A stretch of 64,000 nt of DNA. Source: Antarctobacter heliothermus. GTDB taxonomy: Bacteria > Pseudomonadota > Alphaproteobacteria > Rhodobacterales > Rhodobacteraceae. The notes beneath the pieces were generated by a model. It worked only from the letters and a program-made list of their open reading frames with translations, had not been told where the DNA came from and did no database searches. Position 1 is the first letter of the stretch; each line of letters starts with the position of its first letter. The DNA is taken from assembly GCF_002237555.1 (NCBI RefSeq), contig NZ_CP022540.1:682001-746000 (forward strand), written 5' to 3'. This document shows, in pieces, positions 49,677 through 59,172 of this stretch. Both the position numbers and the translations under genes were made by a program.

Positions 49677-51074
49677 ATGCTTACCCGCCTTTCGGCGCTG
49701 GTGATTTTACTGACCGGCGCCAGCCCGCTTTTTGCCCAACAAGACCCAGCCGCCTGCACCGCCTTGCGCGACACCGTGTTCGCCGCCGGGCATGTCACCA
49801 CCGCCCGCGTCGTCGAGGCCGAAGGCCTGCCCACCTACTGCGAGGTCCGCGCCACCGCCCTGCCAGCCATCAACATAGAGGTGCGCCTGCCGATGGAGGG
49901 CTGGAACGGCAAATTCTATCAGGCGGGCTGCGGCGGGTTTTGCGGCATTCTTGGCCGCGCCGATGCCAGTGGCGGATGGGTCAACGCCATGCGCCCGGGT
50001 CTGGAACGCGGCTATGCCACGGCGACCTCTGACAGCGGCCACCACGCGCTCAGCGTCGTGGACGCTGGCTGGGCGCACAACAACCCGCACGCGGAACGCG
50101 ATTGGGGCTGGCGCTCGATTGGCGAGACAAACCGCGTCGCCCAGATCATGATCGACGCCTTCTATGGCAGCGCCTCGGATCAGGCGATCTTTCAGGGCTG
50201 CTCCACCGGCGGGCGCATGGCCCATGTCGCCGCCCAGCGCTATCCCGACATGTTCGACGGCATCATCTCGGGCGCGCCTGCGATGGATTACCCCGGTCTG
50301 GTCGCGACCAAAATGGCGTGGCTGGTGCAGGCCAACACCGCCGACGACGGCAGCCAGATCCTTGGCCCGGAAGAGGCAAAGCTGATCGGCGACGCGGTGC
50401 TGGAACAGTGCGATGCGGTCGACGGGGCCACGGACGGCGCCATCGCCGACCCGCGTGCCTGCGACGTGACCTACAGCGACCTTGGTCTGAGCAATCAGCA
50501 GATGGACACGCTGATGAAATGGCGCGAAGGGCCGCGCAACGCCGCTGGCGAGCAACTGTATCCCGGTGGCATCCCTGAAGGGTCAGAACCCTTCTGGTGG
50601 CTTTGGTTGACTGGCAACGGCACGGGCGGCGGAAAGCTGATCCCGGCCTTCGTCAACGGCTTTGGCCGCTACATGGCCTTCCCGGTCGATCCCGGCCCGG
50701 AATGGACGCCGATGGACTTCGACTTTGAAAATGACCCCGCGCGGTTGGCCACCATGTCAGCGGTCTACAACGGCGACAGCCCGGACCTGAGCGCATTCCG
50801 CGCCGCGGGTGGCAAGATGATCGTCTGGCACGGCTGGGCCGACGCCATCGTCACGCCTTACAAGACCGTCGATTGGTACGAAAAGGCCGCCGCAGAGGCG
50901 GGGGGAGAGGACGTCCTGAAAGAAAACGTCGCGCTCTTCATGGTCCCCGGCGTCGATCATTGCGGCATCCTGCCCGGCCCCGACGGCATCAACGCCGACA
51001 GCCTTGACCCGATGACGCCTCTTGAGGCTTGGCTGAACGAGGGCACGGCCCCTGCGTCGATCATGGCCCAATGA
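49677..51074 (+). CDS. Secreted tannase/feruloyl esterase family protein
   Basis: A 465-residue secreted esterase. The signal peptide (MLTRLSALVILLTGASPLF) ends near FAQQ. Seen: the nucleophile motif GCSTGGRMAHVAAQ, with the Cys neighbouring the Ser as in tannases, and the late His in PGVDHCGILPG with its neighbouring Cys (the CS-D-HC arrangement). It would release hydroxybenzoates or hydroxycinnamates from esters. Proximity to the pob/pca genes fits feeding protocatechuate metabolism (inference). Confidence 0.87.
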   Translation: MLTRLSALVILLTGASPLFAQQDPAACTALRDTVFAAGHVTTARVVEAEGLPTYCEVRATALPAINIEVRLPMEGWNGKFYQAGCGGFCGILGRADASGGWVNAMRPGLERGYATATSDSGHHALSVVDAGWAHNNPHAERDWGWRSIGETNRVAQIMIDAFYGSASDQAIFQGCSTGGRMAHVAAQRYPDMFDGIISGAPAMDYPGLVATKMAWLVQANTADDGSQILGPEEAKLIGDAVLEQCDAVDGATDGAIADPRACDVTYSDLGLSNQQMDTLMKWREGPRNAAGEQLYPGGIPEGSEPFWWLWLTGNGTGGGKLIPAFVNGFGRYMAFPVDPGPEWTPMDFDFENDPARLATMSAVYNGDSPDLSAFRAAGGKMIVWHGWADAIVTPYKTVDWYEKAAAEAGGEDVLKENVALFMVPGVDHCGILPGPDGINADSLDPMTPLEAWLNEGTAPASIMAQ

Positions 51075-51146
51075 TCTTGGTCCACTGATCTTGTCCCCCT
51101 TCCCCGGCGCGCCTAGTGTCCGCCGGGGAAACGAAAGGGGATCACG

Positions 51147-51959
51147 ATGCAGGACACGGACTTGGCACAACGCGGACTGGCTCTGCTGGGCTGCGGCAAG
51201 ATGGGATCGGCAATGCTGGCCGGATGGCTGGCGCGCGGACTGCCCGCAACTTCGGTCCGGGTGCAGGACCCCTACCCCACTGACTGGCTGACCGCGCAGG
51301 GTGTCCACATCAACGAGGGTTTCGGCGACAGCCCGGCCGTTGTCCTGATCGCCGTCAAACCGCAGGTCATGGCAGAGGCGCTGCCCGCGCTTCAGGCCCT
51401 GCCCAAGGGTGACACGCTGTTCATATCGGTCGCCGCAGGCATCCCGATGGCCACCTATGAGGCGCATCTGGGCAACGTTCCCATCGTCCGCGCCATGCCC
51501 AACACCCCCGCCGCCGTCGGCAAGGGCATCACCGCCATCGTCGGCAACGCGCAGACAACAGAGGCCCATCTGGCACAGGCCGAGGAACTGTTGTCCGCCG
51601 TGGGCGAGGTTGTCCGACTGGACTCTGAGGGCCAGATGGATGCCGTCACCGGTGTCAGCGGCTCTGGCCCGGCCTATGTCTTTCACATGATCGAATGTCT
51701 GGCCGCCGCGGGTGAGGCAGAGGGGCTGGCCCCCGACCTTGCCATGGCGCTGGCCCGCGCGACCGTCGCAGGTGCAGGCGCATTGGCACAGGAGACAGGC
51801 GAAGACCCCGCACAACTGCGCCGCAACGTGACCTCGCCCAATGGCACCACGCAGGCGGGGCTAGAGGTGCTGATGGACGCTGACACCGGCCTTCCGCCGC
51901 TGATCCGCGCCACCGTCGGCGCCGCCGCCAACAGATCCAAGGAACTGGCCAATGGCTGA
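51147..51959 (+). CDS. proC: Pyrroline-5-carboxylate reductase
   Basis: A 270-residue ProC, the last step of proline synthesis. Seen: the Rossmann motif LALLGCGKMGSAMLAGWL, VAAGIPMATYE, VRAMPNTPAAVGKG and the C-terminal GSGPAYVFHMIE and TSPNGTTQAGLEVL. GGGGAT precedes the ATG. It overlaps the next gene by eight bases. Confidence 0.96.
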   Translation: MQDTDLAQRGLALLGCGKMGSAMLAGWLARGLPATSVRVQDPYPTDWLTAQGVHINEGFGDSPAVVLIAVKPQVMAEALPALQALPKGDTLFISVAAGIPMATYEAHLGNVPIVRAMPNTPAAVGKGITAIVGNAQTTEAHLAQAEELLSAVGEVVRLDSEGQMDAVTGVSGSGPAYVFHMIECLAAAGEAEGLAPDLAMALARATVAGAGALAQETGEDPAQLRRNVTSPNGTTQAGLEVLMDADTGLPPLIRATVGAAANRSKELANG

Positions 51960-52290
51960 CATCAGTTTTGACGATTTCCTGAAGGTCGACATCCGCCTTG
52001 GGACGGTCATCCGCGCCGAACCCTTTCCAGAGGCGCGAAAACCGGCGATCAAGCTCTGGATCGATTTCGGACCCGAAATTGGCGAAAAGAAAAGCTCGGC
52101 CCAGATCACCGTGCACTACGACCCCGAAACGCTGGTCGGAAAACAGGTCATGGCGGTCGTCAACTTTCCGCCCCGCCAGATCGGCCCGATGAAGTCAGAG
52201 GTGCTGGTGCTGGGCGTGTCCGACGACAAGGACGCCATTGTGTTGATCGGCCCGGATCAGGCCGCGCCAAACGGCACGCGGATGCACTGA
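51952..52290 (+). CDS. csaA: tRNA-binding CsaA-like protein
   Basis: A 112-residue single OB-fold protein of the CsaA/tRNA-bind family. Seen: FLKVDIRLGTVIRAEPFPEA, SSAQITVHYDPETLVGKQ and VLVLGVSDDKDAIVLIGPD. CsaA homodimers bind tRNA and may have chaperone or export roles. Translation is coupled to proC by overlap. Confidence 0.92.
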   Translation: MADISFDDFLKVDIRLGTVIRAEPFPEARKPAIKLWIDFGPEIGEKKSSAQITVHYDPETLVGKQVMAVVNFPPRQIGPMKSEVLVLGVSDDKDAIVLIGPDQAAPNGTRMH

Positions 52291-52350
52291 CGCGCCCCCC
52301 AACGATCCGTGCCGCGCCATCCGCAGCGCGGCACTGACGCAAGGGTCGCC

Positions 52351-52599
52351 TTACACCTCTGGCGCCTTGGGGTCCGGCACCAGCGGCGGATGCACATGCG
52401 GCGGGTTGAACAGCTTGTCCTGCCGCTTGATCCGACGCGAAATCAGCCGCCCAAACGGCCGCGCCGCAATCAACCCGATGCCGATCGCCAAGGCGATTGC
52501 TGTCCAGCTGTACCAGTCCAGTGCAAGGAAAGTGACCAGCAGCACACCCGACACCACACTGAAGACAAGCATGCTGATATACCAAGAAAGACGGTCCAT
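52351..52599 (-). CDS. Small two-TM membrane protein
   Basis: An 82-residue protein with two hydrophobic helices (about 8-27 and 31-47) and a basic, then Pro/His-rich tail (RRIKRQDKLFNPPHVHPPL). I do not recognise the family. It is convergent with csaA and divergent from the FabH-like gene. Confidence 0.6.
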   Translation of the reverse strand: MDRLSWYISMLVFSVVSGVLLVTFLALDWYSWTAIALAIGIGLIAARPFGRLISRRIKRQDKLFNPPHVHPPLVPDPKAPEV

Positions 52600-52698
52600 T
52601 TTGTGTACCTCCTTTCGTTAGGGAACGCAGGGCACGGGCACAGGTTCCCTTGACCTCGCGGCCCGCTTGGGGTTCCGTCCCTAGCAGGAGGACACGCC

Positions 52699-53817
52699 AT
52701 GACCATGCCAGCGATTACCGGCCACGGGGTCTTTACCCCCGAATTGAGCATATCGAACGATGAGCTGATCGCGGCGTTCAATGCCTATGCCGACCGCTGG
52801 AATGCCGAAAATGCCGACGCGATTGCGGCCGGCAAGGCAAAGGCCATGACCCACTCCAACGCCGATTTCATCTTTTCCGCCTCCGGCATCGAAAGCCGTT
52901 ATGTGCTGGACAAAGACGGCGTGCTGGACCCGGCGCGCATGTTCCCGCATTTGGACGCCCGCCCGGATGAGGCCCCCGGCCACATGGCGGAAATGGCAGT
53001 CGATGCCTGCACCAAAGCGCTGGACATGGCCGGGCGCGCCGGGGACGAGATCGATCTGGTGATCTGCGCCGCCTCCAACCACGAACGCGCCTACCCTGCC
53101 GTCGCCATCGAGATTCAGCAACTGCTGGGCGCGGGCGGCTTTGCCTTTGACATGAACGTCGCCTGTTCGTCGGCCACCTTTGGCATTCAGGCCGCCGCCG
53201 ACATGATCCGCGCGGGCAGCGTCAAACGCGCGCTGGTCGTCTGCCCCGAGATCTGCTCGGCCCACCTGGAATGGCGCGACCGCGACTGCCACTTTATCTT
53301 TGGCGATGTCTGCACCGCCGTCGTGGTGGAAGCGGCGTCAGAGGCCAAGGGCGATCACTGGCTGATCCACTCCACCCGCTGCGCCACGCAGTTTTCCAAC
53401 AACATCCGCAACAATGACGGCTTCCTGCGCCGCACCCACGACCAGATGGAAGACCGCCGGGACATGCAGTTCATGCAGAACGGGCGCAAGGTCTTCAAAG
53501 AGGTGCTGCCGATGGTGTCGGCGCATATCCTTGACCACCTCGACGCCACCGGCTGGCAGGCGGATAACCTGAAACGGCTCTGGCTGCATCAGGCGAACAA
53601 GACCATGAACGATTTCATCGGCAAAAAGGTGCTGGGCCGGGTACCGGAAGAGGGCGAACAGCCCAACATCCTGCAGGACTATGCCAACACGTCCTCCGCC
53701 GGGTCGATCATCGCTTTTTCAAAACACTCAGGCGACATGCCCAAGGGCGCAAAGGGCGTGATCTGTTCCTTTGGCGCAGGCTATTCGGTGGGATCGGTCT
53801 TGGTCGAGCGGGCCTGA
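52699..53817 (+). CDS. Beta-ketoacyl-ACP synthase III family protein
   Basis: A 372-residue FabH-like thiolase-fold enzyme. The catalytic triad is visible: Cys in NVACSSATFGIQAA, His in LWLHQANKTMNDF, and Asn in DYANTSSAGSIIAFS. It is longer than housekeeping FabH (about 323 residues) and stands without other fatty-acid synthesis genes, so it may make a special acyl chain. AGGAGG precedes the ATG. Its last 37 bases overlap the 3' end of a convergent MFS gene. Confidence 0.85.
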   Translation: MTMPAITGHGVFTPELSISNDELIAAFNAYADRWNAENADAIAAGKAKAMTHSNADFIFSASGIESRYVLDKDGVLDPARMFPHLDARPDEAPGHMAEMAVDACTKALDMAGRAGDEIDLVICAASNHERAYPAVAIEIQQLLGAGGFAFDMNVACSSATFGIQAAADMIRAGSVKRALVVCPEICSAHLEWRDRDCHFIFGDVCTAVVVEAASEAKGDHWLIHSTRCATQFSNNIRNNDGFLRRTHDQMEDRRDMQFMQNGRKVFKEVLPMVSAHILDHLDATGWQADNLKRLWLHQANKTMNDFIGKKVLGRVPEEGEQPNILQDYANTSSAGSIIAFSKHSGDMPKGAKGVICSFGAGYSVGSVLVERA

Positions 53818-55112
53818 GCGGCCTCTTCCGCCGCGTCCTCAGCGTCCATCGCCTCTTCCAGTTCCTCAGCCTCTTCTTCACCGTCGGACAACGCCACCGT
53901 CTCGGGCGTGGACCCGCGCGCCGGCATCGTGATCTTAAAGCTGCCCTTCTCATTTTCGGGCACGGCGGCGCGCTGCATGATCCGCCAAAGCGTGTAGATG
54001 ATCATGACCACATGGGCCGCAATGGTGGTCATGAACAACCCCTGCGACCCGGCCAAGGACATCATCAACCCAGCCACCAGCGGCCCGGCAATGGACCCGA
54101 TACCAAACACCATCAGCAACCCGCCCGACACCTGAATAGAGGTGCCCTCGGGCGCGTGGTCATTCGCATGGGCCACGATGATCGGATACAACGCATAGAT
54201 CGCAGCCCCAAAGGCGGCGACCAGTATCAGGTTTGTCATCCGGTCTTGGGGCGCAAGAATGATGAACCCCAGATCCGCCACCAAGGCCAGCGCCGCCGCC
54301 CCCACCAGCACCTTGCGTCGGTCCATCCGGTCGCTGAGAAAGCCGATCGGCACCTGTGACGCCGCCCCGGCCAGAATCGGGATAGAGGCGAACAGCGCAA
54401 TCGTCGTCAACGGCAGCCCGACGCCACCCGCATAGACCGCCGCCAGCGTGCCGAATGACGCGTTGGAAATCCCCACCAGAAAGACCGCCACCACCGCCAC
54501 CGGAGAGTTGCGCCACAGCAGCGGCAGGTTCAGGTTCACCGAGGTCAGCGGCGCGGGCGTGTGGGAGGTCGACAGCGCCGTCGGCACCAACGCCAGAATG
54601 TAGACAATCGCCCCCACCGCAAAGAACATGAACCCGGCGACGCTGCCCAATGCGATCACCATTTGCCCCGCCGTCATCGCGGCAAGGTTCACCATGGTGT
54701 AAATGCCAAAGATCGTGCCGCGCGTCTGCGGGCTGGCTCGGTCCGACAGCCAGCTTTCCACGATCATGGCCGCCCCGGCAAAGCAGAACCCCGACACCGC
54801 GCGCACCGGAATCCAGAACTCGGCCGAGACCAGCAGCGCCTGCAACAGGATCGACACGGCGGCAAAGGCGCACATCACGCCAAAGGCACGGATATGGCCC
54901 ACCGACCCCACAATGCGCGGCACAAAATAACAGCCCGCCACATAGCCCACCGCCCAACCGGTGCCCAACAGGCCCAGTGACGTGGCACCAAACCCCTCTT
55001 GCGCGCCGCGCAGAGGCAGGATCAGCCCGTGAATACCACCCGCAAACAGCAACAGGGCGGAACCAAACAAAAGGGCGCTGACGGGCAAAAGCTGTCGGAT
55101 CATGGGGGGCAC
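53781..55112 (-). CDS. MFS transporter with acidic C-terminal tail
   Basis: A 443-residue 12-TM transporter. It has no obvious drug-family signature; the pattern (SDRASPQTRGTIFGIYTMVN, QVPIGFLSDRMDRRKVLVG) fits the YcaD/CynX-like sugar or compound effluxers. The ~60-residue cytoplasmic tail is strongly acidic and Ala/Glu-rich (about residues 395-443). Its 3' end overlaps the FabH-like gene on the other strand by 37 bp. Confidence 0.87.
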   Translation of the reverse strand: MPPMIRQLLPVSALLFGSALLLFAGGIHGLILPLRGAQEGFGATSLGLLGTGWAVGYVAGCYFVPRIVGSVGHIRAFGVMCAFAAVSILLQALLVSAEFWIPVRAVSGFCFAGAAMIVESWLSDRASPQTRGTIFGIYTMVNLAAMTAGQMVIALGSVAGFMFFAVGAIVYILALVPTALSTSHTPAPLTSVNLNLPLLWRNSPVAVVAVFLVGISNASFGTLAAVYAGGVGLPLTTIALFASIPILAGAASQVPIGFLSDRMDRRKVLVGAAALALVADLGFIILAPQDRMTNLILVAAFGAAIYALYPIIVAHANDHAPEGTSIQVSGGLLMVFGIGSIAGPLVAGLMMSLAGSQGLFMTTIAAHVVMIIYTLWRIMQRAAVPENEKGSFKITMPARGSTPETVALSDGEEEAEELEEAMDAEDAAEEAAQARSTKTDPTE

Positions 55113-55157
55113 CGTAATGGATCAGGGCCAGGCTGCAAGGACCGGGATGGTCCGCGT

Positions 55158-55787
55158 TCAATACAGCCGGGTCGCCGCGTCCCTATCGTGGATCGCCTGC
55201 ACCTCGTCCAGTGTCTGTTCGGTGTCCACAGCCGCTTTTACCCATTCCGACATCAGGGGCACATCGCCTGTATCCGGCCAAAGATCGGGCGCCCATAGCC
55301 GTGACCGCACCGAGGACATTGAACAGTGCATAAAGGCCTGCTCTACCGTGACCACCAACACCAGATCCGGCGACCTGCCGTTGACCGCATGGCGCGCGCA
55401 CAGATCCGCATCCGCCGCGATCCGCCCGGTGCCAGACACGCGCAGCGTCTCCTTGTTGCCGGGAATGAGAAAAATCAGCCCGAGACCGGGATTGACCAAC
55501 AGGTTTTCAAAGCTGTCCAGCCGGTGATTGCCCAGCCGGTCAGGGATGATCAGCGTCTGGTCGTCGACCACCTCGACAAATCCCGGCGCATCGCCCTTGG
55601 GCGAAATGTCATGCCGCCCGTCCGCCCCCACGGTCGAGACCAGCACATAAGGACACCGCGCGATAAAGGCGCGCCCCACAGCATTGATATGATCCAGATC
55701 CTTGCGGCTGGCGTTGCCCGTTCCGCGTGGCAGGATCTCTCGCAGCCGCTCGCGGGTCGTGACTTCGTTCTTCAGGGCCAGTGCCAT
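55158..55787 (-). CDS. Pyridoxamine 5'-phosphate oxidase family flavoprotein
   Basis: A 209-residue FMN-binding split-barrel protein. Seen: FIARCPYVLVSTVGADGRHD, SPKGDAPGFVEVVDDQTL and IPDRLGNHRLDSFENLL, typical of the MSMEG_1061-type subfamily (FMN or F420-binding). It is not the housekeeping PdxH. Substrate unknown. It is 45 bp after the MFS gene, probably in one unit with it. Confidence 0.85.
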   Translation of the reverse strand: MALALKNEVTTRERLREILPRGTGNASRKDLDHINAVGRAFIARCPYVLVSTVGADGRHDISPKGDAPGFVEVVDDQTLIIPDRLGNHRLDSFENLLVNPGLGLIFLIPGNKETLRVSGTGRIAADADLCARHAVNGRSPDLVLVVTVEQAFMHCSMSSVRSRLWAPDLWPDTGDVPLMSEWVKAAVDTEQTLDEVQAIHDRDAATRLY

Positions 55788-55933
55788 TGCGGATCTCCCG
55801 TTGCGCGCGGTCAGGCTACCCCAATCGCGCCATATCTCAAAACCCAGCCCGGACGATGCGCCGCATCCGCCTGCCTTTTCAAATCCAGTGACCGCGCTCT
55901 AACCTCACGACATCCAACCGCCGGAGAAGCCCG

Positions 55934-56842
55934 ATGTTCAGATGTGTCGCCCTGTTCCTGCTCTGGCCGCTGACGCTATCCGCCCAGACGCTGATCCCGC
56001 AACAGGTGGCCCCCGGCATCTGGGCGATCGAAGGGCCCGCCACCCAGCGCGACCCCGAAAACCTTGGCAACAATGCCACCTTCGGGCTGATCGACACGGC
56101 AGAGGGTGCCGTTCTGGTCGACCCCGGGGGCAGTTGGAACGGCGCCAAGGCGCTGCACGCCGTGGTGCAAACCCTGACCGACAGCCCGGTGGCCTATGTG
56201 ATCAACACCGGCGGGCAGGATCACCGATGGCTGGGCAACGGCTATTGGCAGGCACAGGGGGCAAGCGTCATAACCTCCGCCGCCGCCCATGCGGACCATC
56301 TGAACCGGGCGTCCCTGCAAATGACCGCCCTGAACACGCTGATCGGCGCTGATGCGCTGGCCGGAACGGCCCCCACCAGCCCCGACATCATCTTTGCCGA
56401 CAAACATACCCTGACCCTTGGCGACACGCGGATCGAAATCATGCTGGTCGGTCCCGCCCATACGCCCGGTGACAGCCTTGTCTGGCTGCCCGACAGCCGC
56501 ACGCTGTTCACTGGCGACGTGGTTTATGTGGGTCGCGTTCTGGGCGTGATGGCGTTTTCCGACAGCGCTCATTGGCTGGATGCCTTCGCCCGGATAGAGG
56601 CGCTGTCCCCCACCCATCTCATCCCCGGCCACGGCCCCGCCACCGATCTGGCAACCGCGCAAAAAGACACCCGCGACTACCTGACCAACCTGCGCGACAA
56701 GATGCGCAACCACATCGACGACGGTGGCGACATCATAGACGCGGTCGAGGTGGATCAGTCCGCCTTTTCCTATCTGGATCAGTTCGACGCCCTCGCCCGG
56801 CGCAATGCGCAGACCGTTTATGAGCAGATGGAGTGGGAATAG
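55934..56842 (+). CDS. MBL-fold hydrolase-like secreted protein with altered metal motif
   Basis: A 302-residue protein with a signal peptide (MFRCVALFLLWPLTLSAQ) and a metallo-beta-lactamase fold. The canonical HxHxDH motif is replaced by NTGGQDHRWLGNGY, which keeps only the final Asp-His. Later metal positions are present: His in VGPAHTPGDSLVWL, Asp in TLFTGDVVY and His in LIPGHGP. It may bind one metal or have lost hydrolase activity. Such variants occur, as I recall, in quinoprotein-linked MBL proteins. Its stop is one base from the tdk stop. Confidence 0.8.
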   Translation: MFRCVALFLLWPLTLSAQTLIPQQVAPGIWAIEGPATQRDPENLGNNATFGLIDTAEGAVLVDPGGSWNGAKALHAVVQTLTDSPVAYVINTGGQDHRWLGNGYWQAQGASVITSAAAHADHLNRASLQMTALNTLIGADALAGTAPTSPDIIFADKHTLTLGDTRIEIMLVGPAHTPGDSLVWLPDSRTLFTGDVVYVGRVLGVMAFSDSAHWLDAFARIEALSPTHLIPGHGPATDLATAQKDTRDYLTNLRDKMRNHIDDGGDIIDAVEVDQSAFSYLDQFDALARRNAQTVYEQMEWE

Positions 56843-56843
56843 G

Positions 56844-57431
56844 CTATTCGGCGCGGTCGCCTGTGACCTCTCGCCAGTGCCTGCGGCACAGGCTGACGTA
56901 GGTTTCATTGCCACCGATCTGCACCTGTTCCCCGTCAGTCAGCACCGCACCATCCGCGCCCTGACGAATCACCATTGTCGCCTTGCGCCCGCAGTGGCAG
57001 ATCGTGCGCACCTCACGCATTTCATCCGCCAACGCCAACAGCGCCGCCGAGCCGGGGAACAACTCTCCGCGAAAATCGACCCGCAGCCCGTAGGCCATGA
57101 CCGGCACCCCCAGATCATCGACCACCCGCGCCAATTGCCAGACCTGATCGCGGGTCAGGAACTGCGCCTCGTCGATAAAGATGCAGGCCACCGGACCGGC
57201 GTCCAGCCGCGCCGCGATGCGGGCATAAAGATCCGTCTGCGGATCAAAGATCTCTGCCGGGCGCGACAACCCGATCCGGGAGCCGATCATGCCGTCCCCG
57301 GCACGGCTGTCGATTGCCGCCGTCAACAGGTAGGTGTCCATGCCGCGTTCATTGTAGTTGTGCGCTGCCTGCAACAGCAGCGTCGATTTGCCCGCGTTCA
57401 TGGTCGAGTATTGAAAGTGCAGCTTGGCCAT
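56844..57431 (-). CDS. tdk: Thymidine kinase
   Basis: A 195-residue type II thymidine kinase of the salvage pathway. I start it at MAKLHFQYSTMNAGKST, where the P-loop is; the frame extends far upstream but nothing there fits. Seen: FIDEAQFLTRDQV, YGLRVDFRGELFPGSAALL, and the zinc cysteines (CHCGRKA and a late SLCRRHW). Convergent with the MBL-fold gene. Confidence 0.95.
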   Translation of the reverse strand: MAKLHFQYSTMNAGKSTLLLQAAHNYNERGMDTYLLTAAIDSRAGDGMIGSRIGLSRPAEIFDPQTDLYARIAARLDAGPVACIFIDEAQFLTRDQVWQLARVVDDLGVPVMAYGLRVDFRGELFPGSAALLALADEMREVRTICHCGRKATMVIRQGADGAVLTDGEQVQIGGNETYVSLCRRHWREVTGDRAE

Positions 57432-57638
57432 GGCCCGGTGATGCCCGAGGGGCCGAAATTTGGCAAGATCCGCAAAAGACGCGTCCCCACAGGCACAGCG
57501 GCACTTTTCCGTTTGAATGCGGCTCGATGCGCCTTGACCCTTGCCAGATTTGCGCATGACATTGCAGAAGCGGGAAATTAGTGTGAATAGCCTTGGGGTG
57601 ATCCCCGGAACGGATCTCCGGGGAAAAGGGGTCGTCAT

Positions 57639-58100
57639 ATGTCTGTTGTTGGACGGTATCTGAAGAAACACATCGAGGCACTCGTCAAAGACGTGGGCAT
57701 CGAGGCCGCCTGTGAACTCACCGGCAAGTCCAAAGCAACGCTTGGCCGCTATTATTCGGACTACCCCGAACATGCCGACAGGTTCATGCCCGTCGATGCG
57801 GTGGCCGCCCTCGAAGAGGCGGCGTCCTATCCGCATGTCACGGCCGCCTTGGCAGAGCTGAAGGGCATCCAGTTGCAATTCGACGACAGCCGCCGCAATT
57901 CCAAACCGTCGGGCAATGTCAATTCGGACGTCATCGCTCTGGCGCAGCGCTTTGCCATCCTGATGGGCGAATACAACCAGTCGATCGAGGACGGCGTGAT
58001 TTCCGCAAATGAGGCCAAGCGCCTGCTCAAGGAAACCGTGGCCATCCAAAAGGTCCTGATCGACATGAAGCTGAACCTTGAGGACGAAACCGCGCACTAA
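57639..58100 (+). CDS. Putative helix-turn-helix protein of unknown function
   Basis: A 153-residue protein. IEAACELTGKSKATLGRYYS reads like a phage-type helix-turn-helix, followed by a helical C-terminal half (ALAQRFAILMGEYNQSIEDG, SANEAKRLLKETVAIQKVL). It resembles conserved hypothetical proteins of Rhodobacteraceae, not a named family. It is divergent from tdk, with 207 bp between them. The ATG at 57639 has weak upstream signals. Confidence 0.6.
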   Translation: MSVVGRYLKKHIEALVKDVGIEAACELTGKSKATLGRYYSDYPEHADRFMPVDAVAALEEAASYPHVTAALAELKGIQLQFDDSRRNSKPSGNVNSDVIALAQRFAILMGEYNQSIEDGVISANEAKRLLKETVAIQKVLIDMKLNLEDETAH

Positions 58101-58167
58101 GGCCCCGCCCTGCGCGCCGGGCAGCGTGACACCTCCCCGTCGATCCCGCCCGTCCGCGAGGCCCCCC

Positions 58168-59076
58168 ATGTCAGATCGCCCATACACCACCCTTTCTGCC
58201 CGCAAGATCCTTGATCAGATGGCAGCCGCCCCTGACGACGCGCGCAATGCCCTGGCCGAACGTCTGCTCTATCACACCCACGAACGCCCGCTGAACCGCG
58301 CCGAACAGCAACTGCTGTTCCTTGGCATGGTCCGTGAGATCGACCTCCCCCTCAACAACCGCCTCAACGCCCGCGCCGCAGCGGCGCACAAGTCGCTGGA
58401 ACTGGTCGATGCTGACGCCGTGCTGGGCCTGCTGCCCACGCTAGAGTCATCACTCGATGACAGCACCGCCCTGCCCTGGCGCGGCTCTATCCGGCACAAC
58501 CGCATCCACGTCGGGTTTTCCCTGTCCTATGTGCTGCTGCTGTCCTGCCTCTTCGCCGATCAAACCCGGTTTGACCGCGCCGCGACGCAGATCCTGTCCT
58601 TTGCCAGCACCCTGCCGACAGAGGAACTGGGCAGCGGATTTTTCCGCACCTCCGCCAACCTGACCAAATGTCTCGGCCTGATCGCGCTCCGCCAGGCCCG
58701 CGCCGGGCAGATCGAACAAACCGCCCGAACCGGCGAGGTGATCCGCGCGGCCCTGCAACTCGCGGTCGAGACCAGAGAGCTGCGCGAATCGTTTTTTCCC
58801 CTGTCCCGCAACCTGCCGCGCAAGCGGCTGGACCAAAGCGGCCCGTTGCACGGCGTGAAACGCAGCAACGAGTTCAAGGAAAACATGCGCGCCCACCGCA
58901 TCCTTGCCTGTGTTCAGGATCTCGGCGACCCGGACACCAGCGCGGCAGACCGGGCCCGAACGGATGCCAAGGCCCTCTCGCTATGCGTCTCGCGCGCCTA
59001 CCCCGGCGAGTGCGATGCGCAGATCGCGCGCTTCGATGCGCTGTTTCCCCCGCTGTCCGATGACAAGGCGCGATAA
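58168..59076 (+). CDS. Conserved hypothetical protein
   Basis: A 302-residue soluble, mostly helical protein without a domain I recognise. It has a start at MSDRPYTTLSARKILDQMAA; the frame extends to 58078. The middle (SIRHNRIHVGFSLSYVLLLS, LGSGFFRTSANLTKCLGLIA) suggests a helical-repeat fold. It is 68 bp after the helix-turn-helix gene and 97 bp before a glycosyltransferase gene on the same strand. Confidence 0.6.
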   Translation: MSDRPYTTLSARKILDQMAAAPDDARNALAERLLYHTHERPLNRAEQQLLFLGMVREIDLPLNNRLNARAAAAHKSLELVDADAVLGLLPTLESSLDDSTALPWRGSIRHNRIHVGFSLSYVLLLSCLFADQTRFDRAATQILSFASTLPTEELGSGFFRTSANLTKCLGLIALRQARAGQIEQTARTGEVIRAALQLAVETRELRESFFPLSRNLPRKRLDQSGPLHGVKRSNEFKENMRAHRILACVQDLGDPDTSAADRARTDAKALSLCVSRAYPGECDAQIARFDALFPPLSDDKAR

Positions 59077-59172
59077 CCACCGCATCTTTTGCGCCTGCTG
59101 CGCCGGGGGCGTGTCTTTCGCCGCACTCTGGTATAGATACGCGGATCAGAACCCATCAGCAGTGGCGGCACG

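Noticed and set aside
56844..58205. 453-codon minus-strand frame as one fusion protein with thymidine kinase
   Set aside because: Only residues from MAKLHFQYST (57431) onward match thymidine kinase; the upstream part is antisense to the helix-turn-helix gene.
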